Shown here one piece after another: positions 35,437 to 45,669 of a DNA stretch of 64,000 nt. This DNA comes from Zychaea mexicana (Eukaryota > Mucoromycota > Mucoromycetes > Mucorales > Lichtheimiaceae), in assembly GCF_025766255.1 (NCBI RefSeq), contig NW_026516848.1, positions 1-64,000 on the forward strand, written 5' to 3'. The notes beneath the pieces are model-generated. The model saw only the letters and a program-made list of their open reading frames with translations. It did no database searches and was not told where the DNA came from. Position 1 is the first letter of the stretch, and every line of letters begins with the position of its first letter. The position numbers and the translations under genes are program-made.

Positions 35437-37293
35437 ATGGAATCGAACATTGAAGGCTGTTTAATAATTTATTGATTTTTATATTTTTTATTTTTAAATA
35501 ATAATTTAATTTTTAAATTTAATTTTTAAATAAAAAAGAATGATCATTATAATTAGGGGTGGTCAGAGAAAATCTTTAATTTTCGATGACGTGGTTAGCT
35601 GGTCATCGAGACGGTAGTCGAGACCCTAGAATAACGGTAGTTACTCTAAACACTTGTCTACAAGTGTCCTAAAGAACAGTGTCTATTGAAATTATGAATG
35701 AATATACTAATAAAAATAATGAAAATATAATAAACTTGAAAAATGAGTTAAAAGATGAGATTAATAAATTAGTTTTAAAACAATGGTCTTTTTTAAATGA
35801 AAACTGGAAAATTATAAATTATAAATATAAGCATAGAACTAAAATAAAAAATATAAAATTTATAGATGAAGTAAAAGAAGATTCATTACAAAAATTAGGT
35901 TATACAAGTGTATTTTTTCTCTTAAATAATTTATATTCAAATATTGAATACCTATCACCATATATAGAAATTGAAAAAGGTTTAATGTTAATATTTCATT
36001 TACCATCTGGATATACTAGTAAAGATATAAAAAAATATATTCCATATACTAGCTTTTATGCATTTTATAAAAAATTTTGGATTACAAATCATGATTCGTT
36101 AAATAAAAAAGTTAATTATTATTTATTAAATATGTTCTCAAATATGAGAATAAGAATTTTATCAGCATTAATTAAAAACCCTAAAAATTTTAAAAATATT
36201 ACACTATTATTAGATGGACATGATAGCTCTATTTCTTACGATAAACCAAATATCAATACAAAAACAGTGGTCATATAAATTAAAAAGTTCTAGTATTAGA
36301 ACACAAGTTGTTTCAGATATAAATGATATGGTAATATATGTATCTTATAGTGGTTTATGTGGAAAAGGTAATGATGGTATAATGTTTCTAAATATGAAAT
36401 TATATAATAAAATTTTAAAGCAAGATTGTATAGCTATTGATGGAGGTTACACCTTATTTATAAAACAATTTGAAGATTTATGCAATAATAAAGGATATGA
36501 TTTAGATGATAATAACTTTTTGTATCTAATTAGAAAAGAAGTAAATGAAAAATTAAATGAACAAGAAATATATTATAATAAAGTCTTTGGAAGTTTTATA
36601 AGTAAAATAGAAAATCAATTTCAAGAATTATTTAAAAAGTTTAAAAGATTTAGTAATAATAGCTCAATATTAAAGACAGATGATATTAAATATGTAAATT
36701 TACAAATCAAAGTAGCATTTTTATTAAAAAATGTAGAAACATTTTCAAATACATTTAATATTATTACACAAGAATATCATAAATTATGGAAAACTGATAA
36801 CTTTGATTTTCCATAAGAAAATAGATTAATTGATATTGTTTATAATAATGAAATGAAATAGATTAATAAATTTAAGATATTAACAGAAATACAAAATGAT
36901 TTTTTAAAATTAGATATAAATGAAAATATGATTATTGATGAAAATATAAATTCTACTAATAATAATAATAATGACAATGAAAATGAAAATAATATAACTG
37001 AAGAAAGTGATTTAGACTATCCCGAATTAAAAAAAGTTACTAAAAAAAGAAGAAAAAGATTATATAAATCAAATAAAAAAATAGAAAATATGAGAAACCT
37101 AAGTAAAGATGATAATATATATGAAATAGAAAACATAATTCAACATAAAATAGAAAATAATAAATATTCCTTTTTTGTTAAATGGAAAGGTTATGATAAT
37201 AATGATAATTCTTAGGTTAAAGAAAATGATTTTTATGAAAAACAAATTATTAAAGATTATTTTAAAGAGAAAAATATTATATATCAAATTTAA
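35437..37293 (+). pseudogene. DDE transposase with C-terminal chromodomain, copy 3
   Basis: About 95% identical to copy 1 by eye. The start codon at 35437 is followed after six codons by a 230-bp insertion (35455-35684). From 35685 the frame reads IMNEYTNKNNENI... with LLLDGHDSSI near 36205-36234, SDINDM near 36316, IDGGY near 36433 and FGSFISKIENQFQELF near 36587-36634. A one-base frame change lies near 36250, TAA near 36816 and TAG near 36858 (both Gln-like; copy 1 has CAG at the second). The chromodomain (YEIENIIQHK...FFVKWKGYDNNDNS) keeps its first aromatic Trp, but the later Trp codon is TAG (37213-37215). Copies 1 and 3 thus carry different lesions in the same domain. Confidence 0.8.
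35455..35684. mobile_element. 230-bp insertion with 6-bp flanking duplication
   Basis: Absent from copy 1 at the same place. ATTGAA occurs on both sides (35449-35454 and 35685-35690). The insert is AT-rich on the left, GC-richer on the right, and contains the palindrome ACACTTGT-CT-ACAAGTGT close to its right end. No coding capacity. I cannot assign a superfamily. Confidence 0.6.
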
Positions 37294-38212
37294 ACATCAA
37301 TTATTAAATGTATAAAAATTAAACTATAGTATAATTATTATTCTATATTTTTGGATTATTTTATAAATATAGATTGTTCTGCCTTCCTACTATAGAAATA
37401 TGACCCCTTGCTAACAGATTTTGTAGTCCTATTACAACAGCTTTTTGTGCAGCGCCATCTAGGACGTTTTTGACTTGGAGGCCAGGTAATATGCATCTCG
37501 GAGCCATTATCACAGTATATTGTTTCATTGAAGGCACCATTTTCGATCAGAAAACTATTTCATAATAAGTAAAACTATTTATCATATATTACTTATAAAT
37601 AAAAATAAAGTGAAACCCTTATGAGATAGCATCACTAGGCTTTGCAATCAACTCGGCAAATCTCATTATAGAAGGGAATTAGTTATTAGGGTGGGTAAGA
37701 GGAACAAATCATAGCATTTGTTCTCTCTTATAATAACAAAACATAAATGTTTTTGTTATTGGTCTAAATCTCATTATCAAGCCCCAAACGTTTCGAAAGC
37801 AAGTTTCTCAACCACCCCTATTTTATATTTACAAAATTTTTGTATTCATAAGAATTACAAAAATACTTAATAATTACAAATTCTATTAGAATTATAAAAT
37901 TAAAAAACCATTTTTATAAATATAGTTTTTAATTTTTAGACTTATTACATTAAAAAATATTATAATTTTTTAATGACCTATAAACCTTTTATTATCTTTT
38001 AACTATAAGTTATATTTCTAAAAGACATAGTAAAATAAAAATGGATAAAGTTGAGGAAGATGAGATACTGGTTGGAAAAATCATACTTAGCCCTTTTTAA
38101 ATTCTTAGAGTGTTCTTTTTATTCCTACAGCAAAATTATTTAGTAATCAGTGTTATATCATTCTTCTCACACAGATTTATATTTGTCATCTACATTCCCG
38201 TATATGTCATCC

Positions 38213-38305
38213 TTTTTCCCATATAACAAGGTTTCTTTTCCCATGTAACAAGGTTTCTTTTTCCTATGTAACAAGGTTTCTTTTTCCTATGTAACCAGGT
38301 TGGTT
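38213..38305. repeat. Tandem repeat, about four 25-bp units
   Basis: Units of the form CCTATGTAACAAGGTTTCTT repeat about four times with small variations. The surrounding stretch 37667-38576 is otherwise AT-rich with no gene I can support. Confidence 0.7.
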
Positions 38306-38576
38306 GAATGAAAGAAGTCCCGGCACACCTACTTTCTTCTGTATCTCAGCACCAAGTGATCGTTACATAGTAAAAAAAATATCATTAAGTACTACAGAAG
38401 CAGGGCTATCAGATGCTATAAGTTTTATTCTATAAAGGCATTGGTGGTGATACAGGAACTACTAAAAAAACTGAAATATTATAGATAAAGTACAAAATGT
38501 CTTCTACTATCTACCCTTTCCCTTTCTACTTCTTTTTGTACTAGGACCAGGCTGCTAATCATTGTCATCTATATCA

Positions 38577-39365
38577 TTATAAATAAATATAATTTGATGT
38601 TAGTATCAGTAATATTAGCTTAGGTAATAAAGAATAATAAAGTAGATAATCTTTACCTTCATTAGTAGGGGGGTCCTCTGACTCGTAATCATCCTCTCTA
38701 CTATGAGACTCAAAGATCTCATTCGACCCTTTATCTTCAGCCTCCAGAATAACCTTTGTAAGGAAAGACCTAGGGTTAGTCTTTGCTGTATCTTGTTTAC
38801 CACCCTTAAAATGGCGTCCAGGTTGTAGCTCGACCTCCTTTAGGCAGTGGAGGTAAAACAATAATAATAAATATTTTTGAGAACTATAAAATTTTTGTAA
38901 TCACTAGATTATCAAAAATTAATATGTTCTCTTTCATTTATTATAAAAATAAAAATTAAGTTAGTTTTTCTTTTTACTTCTTACTACACCACTACCACTA
39001 CCACTTCTTATTTCTATATATTAAAAAACAATTAAAATCTTTGATTTTTATGTTTTTTTTTTCAAAAAACATAATTTGTGTTACAAATAATTGTTTTTTA
39101 ATATATAGAAATAAGAAGTGGCGATGGTGGTGGTGTAGCAAGAAGTAAAAAAGAAAAACTAACTTAATTTTTATTTTTATAATAAATGAAAGAGAACATA
39201 TTAATTTTTGATAATCTAGTGATTACAAAAATTTTATAGTTCTCAAAAATATTTATTATTATTGTTTTACCTCCAGTGGCATAGATTCCCCAAAGGTCCT
39301 TGCTATTTTTTCGATGCCAAATATAAGCCACTAGATGCCAAGGCATCATAGCACTAGTGTGATGG
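38577..39365 (-). pseudogene. Merlin D, C-terminal transposase fragment split by a foldback MITE
   Basis: Two minus-strand pieces, 39365-39273 (MMPWHLVAYIWHRKNSKDLWG) and 38850-38640 (HCLKEVELQPGRHFKGGK... followed by an acidic Ser/Glu tail), align with the C terminus of Merlin C (LLEFLWRRKHQNQWQSLLQ...). A ~420-bp foldback element separates them. The N-terminal and catalytic parts are not present. Confidence 0.6.
38850..39272. mobile_element. Foldback MITE (~190-bp inverted arms)
   Basis: The arm GGAGGTAAAACAATAATAAT... (38850 to ~39035) is repeated almost perfectly in reverse (~39075 to 39272), separated by a ~40-bp A/T-rich loop with its own small hairpin. CAGTGG precedes the left arm and follows the right arm, a candidate duplication. 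It inserted in a Merlin fragment. No coding capacity. Confidence 0.8.
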
Positions 39366-39503
39366 AGAGTAACCCTTAGTATTATGATTTTAGTGAAACG
39401 ATAAATAGGTAAAAAATTATAGGTAATATAACTTTAAAGTGATTATAATAAGTGATGAAATTAATTTTTTAATTAAAAAAAATAATTTCTCAAACACTAT
39501 AAG

Positions 39504-40328
39504 TAGGGATCCGTATCAGAACTGTAGAACCGGAACCGAACCGAACCGAAACCGAGAAAATATGGTTCGGTTCCTGTCAAGAACCGAACTGGAACCGAAC
39601 CGGTTCTGTATAAGTAGAACCAAAGAACCGAGAGGCAGAAGATTGCAATCAGCGATTTTGGTAATTAGTATAAAGTAGACTATAATGGAAGTTACGAACA
39701 ATGTTATTCCGAAAAGACTACGAAGTAGTGTATTTGCCAGCCATACTTTATTGAAAACTTAACAAAACCTGCAAAAGCAGAAGGGAGTGAAAAATAGTAA
39801 AGAAAAGAAGAAAAAACACTTCTTCTGATGGCAGCTTGCTTTCTCCGCCCATGACACACATCATTACTTATTCCTCTACTTTGCTACCCACAATGCATTT
39901 TTCTCCATGACGTACTACTTTACTAGATTTATCATGGCTTCTCGATCAGTTTTATCAAGTTTGTGCATTCCATCTGAGATTGTGCATCCTGGGGCCTATA
40001 ACAGAATTATCTTACCCATTCACCCTTTGCCTTTTATGAGACACTATACACTATACACACATAGAGACACAGCAGCTGTATGTACTGCCGGTTGTGGTTC
40101 AATTCCTCCAATGTTACGATAACATATTGTACTAGTAATACTAAGTCGCTCTAAGTAAGTACTATAAGCTCCACTTTTTTTGTAAATACTGTGCTTTAAT
40201 CTTTGAACCATGCAATGACCCACATTGTATAAGAATGTTTACATTCTGTTTCTCTTATTCATTTTGAGATCGCTGTTCAATGTATAATAATAAACTATTC
40301 TTTTTTACTGCAGTATTCAAGTATACCG
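39504..40328 (-). mobile_element. hAT-2, internally deleted inverted relative of hAT-1
   Basis: Begins TAGGGATCCGTATCAG, the hAT right end, followed by a GAACCGAACC array. 39504-39800 matches the reverse complement of hAT-1 32811-32510. 39815-40328 then matches the reverse complement of hAT-1 ~29235-28725, so the whole transposase gene is deleted. The outermost ~190 bp of the other end is missing where the Plavaka element at 40329 begins. Confidence 0.75.
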
Positions 40329-41736
40329 CACCGCGCGAAAAGTCCAATATCAAGGGCTTTTAAAAGACCTTGATATTTATATATAAAGAGGCAAGGTGTG
40401 CCCCCAAAGAAGTTGAAGGTTTTTCAAAGAGTGGATGCGGTAGTTATGCATGAAGTTTCTGTTTGTATATGTAAACTTACTATATTGGTCCAAAGGCTCC
40501 CAGTATATGCAATAGCTGCAAGAATAGAACTTCATGTTAGTTACTCAATACTACATCGGATGAAGCACTCCGAGTGTATGCTTTCGTTACAAAGAGAAGT
40601 CTTTTATGGTTTTTTTTTCACGTACACCAACATGCACCATTCCATGTACCTAAAAAAAGTAACGGGTCTCGCACTACCACTGTTCTGTATCTTCATAATC
40701 CCCCTACAGCCCTTGCTTCAAAAGATCATGTGTACTTTTCATACTGCTCTCTTATAAACATATGCAAAGTGCCGAAAAATGCCGCTCTTGTTTATATAAT
40801 TTGATGTCATGCCGAAACCAGTTAGATCCAAAAAAAAGGATGCTACAATGCATTTTTATATATAAAAACATTCTCAGCGTATTACAAAGCAGCACATATT
40901 TTACGATGCTGATCGAATGTGTTTATTTTTTTTTTCATTGTTGTGAATGACCAATGCGATTAAGTAGAGATTTGAAAAGTTAGGGACAGTGTAGGAGCAA
41001 CAACCCCTGAATTATTAAAGACGACCCCGTTCATGGGAAGCTTTTTCTTATATAAAAGTGAGTTCTTTTGAGGTTAATCTTTTATCTACATTCGCTTTTT
41101 TGTTGATGCATAATGGCAAGCAATAGACGTATGGTTGCTTGCTACTATCGAACGTGCAGCAGGTCAAACCTACGGGGTTATGAGTTGGTGATAAATCGAG
41201 TACGGCAAAACCACGATGAGCGTGATCACGTTGTACTAAGAGGCGAGACACAGCAGGATGGTATTTTATAAGCTACTTTTCCAAGCATCAGTATGGTAAT
41301 AATGATATTTGACTTCGAATATAGTGGCTAGTATGATCGCTCTCTATGAATCCTTGAGCAATAACACGTCCCGATCATCAGTTGGCAATGGCGTAACCAT
41401 GGATAGTACTGGTGAATCCAGTGTTTTGCCACTACTAGCAGGCAATTCTAATGCGGACATGGACGATTATGGTGATGATACGATGGATATTGATGATGGC
41501 AACCCCCCTTCTCCTATTCATCCTTCGTCTCCGGAGTCCCTTTCACTTCCCTACCCTCGTCCTCAAGGTATGATAAGTTGTTGAGTAGAATTGTTGATAG
41601 ATCGACTAATAACGAATTATCTCTGAATGTAGCTGTCAATGCCAACCGCAGAATACCTCTCGACATTGAGGATAACATATTCGAAAACGGTGGTGATAGC
41701 GATAGTGAGACTGTGGTTGGTGCTCATGCTCGTGTA
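40329..41736 (+). mobile_element. Plavaka-type 5' end, interrupted by MULE-2
   Basis: Starts CACCGCGCGAAAAGTCC and matches the inverted copy at 24078-20386. A short inverted pair (TATCAAGGGC...GACCTTGATA) just inside the end corresponds to the subterminal hairpin of the other Plavaka ends. It contains three in-frame N-terminal exons (41113-41736). MULE-2 cuts exon 3 at 41737. Confidence 0.75.
41113..41736 (+). pseudogene. Plavaka N-terminal region (three exons), truncated by MULE-2
   Basis: Exons 41113-41260, 41325-41567 and 41633-41736 splice in frame with no stop. Residues 1-49 hold MVACYYRTCSRSN...RVRQNHDERDH, a Cys/His cluster that aligns with the MQHDRNEPLVACLCTQC exons of the other Plavaka ends. 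Exon 2 is Ser/Asn-rich, then Asp-rich (DMDDYGDDTMDIDDG) and Pro/Ser-rich. Exon 3 is acidic (DIEDNIFENGGDSDSE). I see no catalytic part; it would lie beyond MULE-2, but 51176 onward does not continue it. Function of this N terminus is likely DNA binding (inferred). Confidence 0.68.
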
Positions 41737-42385
41737 TTGGAGGGTGGGTGGCTAAGGCGGGAGGAAAGAGTGGGGTTCAATAGCAGCAGCAGGGAGGGAA
41801 AGAAGCAATAACCAAAGATTTTTTTTTCTCATCAACAACTACCATGGCGAATCAACAGCTGCAAACACACTTGTATATGACTTTTTACTGTCTCCATGAT
41901 GAATAGAAGAGAAAAAAAAACAAAGCGGCACAATCCACAGATTTAACAAAAAACGGAATTATGGTAATTGTTTTTTTAAAAAAAAAAGCATGTGCTCAAG
42001 ATTCGTAAAGGTGTAGACCGCCGTTACGGTAAAAAAAACGATAGCCTTTCAAAGCTGCGTAAGTGATCAAGGGAAGGAAAAGGTTGTCGGTTGTGTTTGG
42101 GATATAGCTTTGGTGGATACTTGCTCATTCAGAATTACTGATTCTTTCTCTTTTTTTTTCTGTATATACTTAATGCAACATCTTACACCATTCCAACGTC
42201 AAAATTACGTGTGTATTACAACATCGTCTTCTACTTGCACATTCAATTCGTACTCACAACAACAACGACGCAACAATCTTCTTCTCCCTTACTCAAACAC
42301 AATCGTGTACAACATGACGCCGATTCGCCATTGACTTGTAAAACATACAACCTGATGTAATTACCACACAAACATCGCCGGTCTT
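41737..42385. repeat. MULE-2 left terminal inverted repeat
   Basis: About 640 bp matching the repeat at 50490-51175 in reverse, including matching runs such as AGTGGGGTTCAATAGCAGCA and CATCAACAACTACCAT. An ORF of 74-98 codons present in both copies (for example 42110-42334) is conserved only because the repeat is. Confidence 0.88.
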
Positions 42386-42568
42386 AATGGACGAAGGGGC
42401 TAAAGATAGCAGGAAGGACAACTGATCAGTTTTTCTCGTATTTGTAAACGTGGATTAATTAAAAATAAAGAGCGATGACAGATATACAAGGAAGACAAAA
42501 AAAGAGGTTCTATAAGTGTTATTTAAGTGCGAAGGATGTTGTTGTATGGGGATGCGTGGACATTGTAA

Positions 42569-44792
42569 TTATTGACGTTGCGTAGCAGAGCGTCTGGTGT
42601 GATTGTACTGTCTCATGATGTCTTCATGGAAAAGAGCTAATTCCCTTAAACGCTGTGCATATTGTTCAGCCACTTCTGGTGGTATTGTAGAGAGCTGCAA
42701 TATGCTGTTTCGGTCATGATGCATTGATGTTAAGGTTTGGGCAATATATTGCAGATTGTCGCGAAGGTCGTCAACAATATCTACTGTTTCTTCAACAGCT
42801 ACGTTCTCAACAGCTTCAGCAATTTGCAACTCACCTTGCTGATTAGGAATCGTATGCGGAATCAGCTCAAGTGCTCTAGTCTGCTCTGTTTCAAAACCAA
42901 GCATCATATCTGTGAATCGCTTCAACAAATACAAGTGCTTGCAAGGAGCTTGTCTATGCATAAAATCTTCACAGGTACAAGATAAAATAAGCTTATCAGC
43001 ATTGACAGCTATCTTGTATACCTCGGTTGATTGAGACTGAAATGAGTTCACTTCCCGAGTGCCCATCATTGGAGTACTGATATGTTCCCCCTCAGGATTG
43101 CGGATCATTGTTGCAATAGCATCAACAGGTACTAGAGATGCAGTATATCGGCGCAGTGATAGTTGATTTTCGACAGGACCCATACAACCGTTGTTGCCCA
43201 AGACTCGTTCGCGTTCGCATTTAAAGTAAAACTCGACTTCGTGCGTAAGAACAAAAAATAAGCGGTCAAGTCGTTTGTTGCGGATGTGCTTGAGATAGAC
43301 CATTTTTAGCTAGTTATGCCATGATTCGATAAAGTTGTTGGTCGTCATAAATCTGTTGTTGGGATGGACGTACGCCGTTGAACAACGCTGGATGATGTTC
43401 TCGTGCAAATAATGCCGTTCCAAATAATCCTGGAATTCCTCTTGCTCATAGTACTTCTCCTAAAATTCCTGGATGGCATGGTACAGATCATTGATATCCT
43501 GTTCGTGCAGCATTGCTTTCAATGCAGTCATCATTTCGTTACGATACTCCTTTAGGTCATCGGCTGTCTTCGATGCATCCAAGCGAACTTTGGATTTCAG
43601 GTTGCGGTTCCATGCTTGGATGACATGAAACGCGCAGTAATGGATGGCTGCCGAGGGGAATTGGGATTGGATGGCATTAACTTCGGGAATGCTGCAATCA
43701 ATGGTCATCATCTCAATCACTATACCACAGGTATTGTGAAGAAATTGTAACCATTGAGTGATTGGACCGCCAGAGTGATCGTTCGTGAACATATATGCAA
43801 TGGGATAGCCAGTTCCTGTGTGAGGATCGCGTGTTACAATGGTATACATAATATCAGCAAGACGACTTGTGATGCTATGGGTAGCATCCATGCAAACGGA
43901 CGTTGAGTTTTGGAGCTGGGCAAGCTGCATTTGGGATAGGAACCCGAAAGAGTAAGTGTCGATGGAGGTGGTGTATTCGGATGTATTGCCATTGTATATA
44001 ATATAGTTCTCACTGGCAAGGCGTTGATCCAGCCAGACTTTTGCTGACAGCATATCATTTGGGTTGAACTGGTAAAGGTCGGTTTTCAACTATATTAAAA
44101 TGTTTTAGTAATGTAAGATTACTAGATTGATGTGTTTAAAAGTACATCAATCTGTTGACATACCTTCAACATCATGTTATATACATCCTCACAATTCACA
44201 CGTCGTTGCCCAGTACTGTACACAACTTGGGGTCCTTGCTGTGTTGACGAGCTCGCACCAGCATTGTTTCGTGCCTCGTCCACAGTGTCCAGTTGTCGCA
44301 AGATGGACATACAGATATCCCTGCAATTTCTTCCGTCCTACAGCTGCTGGGTGATGCTGTCGACTGTCAAGGATGTCAACGGAAAAGTGTGCACGTCATC
44401 ACGATCTCCAGGAACGTGATTGACGTGAGGACTTGCCATTTCGATCTCACACGTGGTTAAAAGAGCGCGCCAAATGGTGACCTTCAACTTGCTAGTACAG
44501 CCACACTTCTTACTATCCTTCTGGGCAAGTCGTATATTACGCTTTGGGGTATAGCTGCTGAAACGATGACAATAGAAAGTCTCGCTATAAAGGACTCTGG
44601 TGCCATTCACAGTCTTGCGTTTGGGACCCATTTGTAGCCACACAATTCCGAGATGCGATCCTTGAAGATTTGCCATTGAGCAGCAGGAACGCGCACGACT
44701 TCGTTGGGAACGAGTGCAAGTACGCCAGGTACAGTCGAGTACGAGAGAGCATAACGAATGTTGTCAAGGGTAGTAATGTGTTGGTTGTTCAT
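42569..44792 (-). pseudogene. MULE-2 transposase with SWIM finger, three TAG at Gln-like positions
   Basis: ATG at 44792 (MNNQHITTLDNI). A frame change near 44625 joins to KRKTVNGTRVLYSETFYCHRF and a Cys-rich DNA-binding-like part (KKCGCTSKL). An intron lies at about 44170-44093. The core shows CMDATHSI (first Asp), MTIDCSIPEVNAI (second Asp), IHYCAFHVIQAW, then MTTNNFIESWHN-stop-LK and the SWIM finger CTCEDFMHRQAPCKH. TAG codons occur at 44338, 43460 and 43310. At the last one MULE-1 has Gln in the same motif (ESWHNQLK), so the change CAG to TAG is directly supported. Ends at TAA 42569-42571, close to where the MULE-1 protein ends. Same family as MULE-1 but well diverged. Confidence 0.86.
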
Positions 44793-45669
44793 AGTTGTTG
44801 GTTTTCAATGAAAAAATAAAGTTGCTGTTGTAATAGCAAACAAACTTCTTCCTCCTTCAAAACAACAAACGCCTTTTCTTCTTTGTCCGTGCCATATTAT
44901 CATCACCGCTCAAAACCATATCTATAGTTTTTATAGAAGCACTTGTAATAACTAGCAATCCCATCTCACACCTGTTTATGCAGACAACTGAAACATAATG
45001 GCGACATAAGGTATGATCTTTTACTTTTATTTTTTTATCCCAACCATAACATCTACAGTGACAATAATAAAGCCCCACATTCCATCCATCATCATATATA
45101 ACTACCTTATCCAGCAAGACCAGCGACGTCTGTATTAGCATATGCAAAAGGAAAAAGGTAATCGTCCTTGTCACTGTGTCTGTGCAAGTACAGCAAATTG
45201 CCGAGGAGGATTATTGCTGTGGTGGTGTGTCATCATAGTAATATAACTACCATCGCATTAATGCATGTACATACAGCAAAGAAAGAGATGCCCGTCATTA
45301 AGATGATTTTGACGTGCGTGCACCCTCGTAAAAATATATTCAATAAAGATTTAGAAAATATGCAAGTATACACATATTCATTTTGCAGCTGTATAGAACA
45401 TTTTTCAAATATTTTTCGCATATGGATTCTGAACACTTTTAAATACTTTTTAAACATTTGAAATAATGTAGAATATTTACGGCTGTAGATATAAGATCTC
45501 ATTGAATAGCTTTCAAATATTATTCATATGCATGGATCATAAAAGCGATAATATATTGGTTTTTTACGCTCGATGTTTGAATGGGAGATAGAACAAAATT
45601 ACTTTATTAGTGAGCTTTTAATGGGTTGGATGGGGCAACATGGATATTGCAAGACTATTAATTATGTGC

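Larger units (their letters stand above)
35145..37377 (+). mobile_element. Chromodomain-DDE transposon, copy 3 (inside Merlin C)
   Basis: Flanked by TCTGCCTT at 35137-35144 and 37378-37385. Deleting the 2,233-bp insert plus one flank restores the Merlin C reading frame, strong support for these borders. The outer bases contain GAACAAATAATTACTATAG on the left and end ...AATATAGATTGT on the right; the inverted repeat is short and imperfect. Confidence 0.82.
34148..37666 (-). pseudogene. Merlin C transposase, split by chromodomain-DDE copy 3
   Basis: ATG at 37666 (MRFAELIAKPSDAIS). An intron ends near 37560; exon 2 gives NETIYCDNGSEMHITW and the ribbon RPRWRCTKSCC. The gene is interrupted at 37377-35145; across one copy of TCTGCCTT the frame continues exactly (SYFYSRKADLRDIL). 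Downstream are VQIDESKFGKNKYH (first Asp), TRIISDCHRPN (second Asp) and a VNH/N-rich region near 34660-34600. A second intron (about 34560-34496) leads to KLLEFLWRRKHQNQW and an acidic Ser/Asp-rich tail ending at 34148. At least seven TAA/TAG codons sit at Gln-like positions, one TAG replaces the Trp found in Merlin B (GVWVWG), and one TGA is present. Element ends not identified. Confidence 0.78.

Noticed and set aside
35556..37824. AGGGGTGGT...GAGAAA motif in inverted orientation, possible terminal repeats of another element
   Set aside because: This interval crosses the well-supported borders of copy 3 (35145-37377) in a non-nested way, so the pair cannot be one element; probably chance or unrelated fragments.
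38205..38310. CRISPR-like array
   Set aside because: The units repeat head to tail with no unique spacers, and CRISPR is not expected in a fungal nuclear genome.
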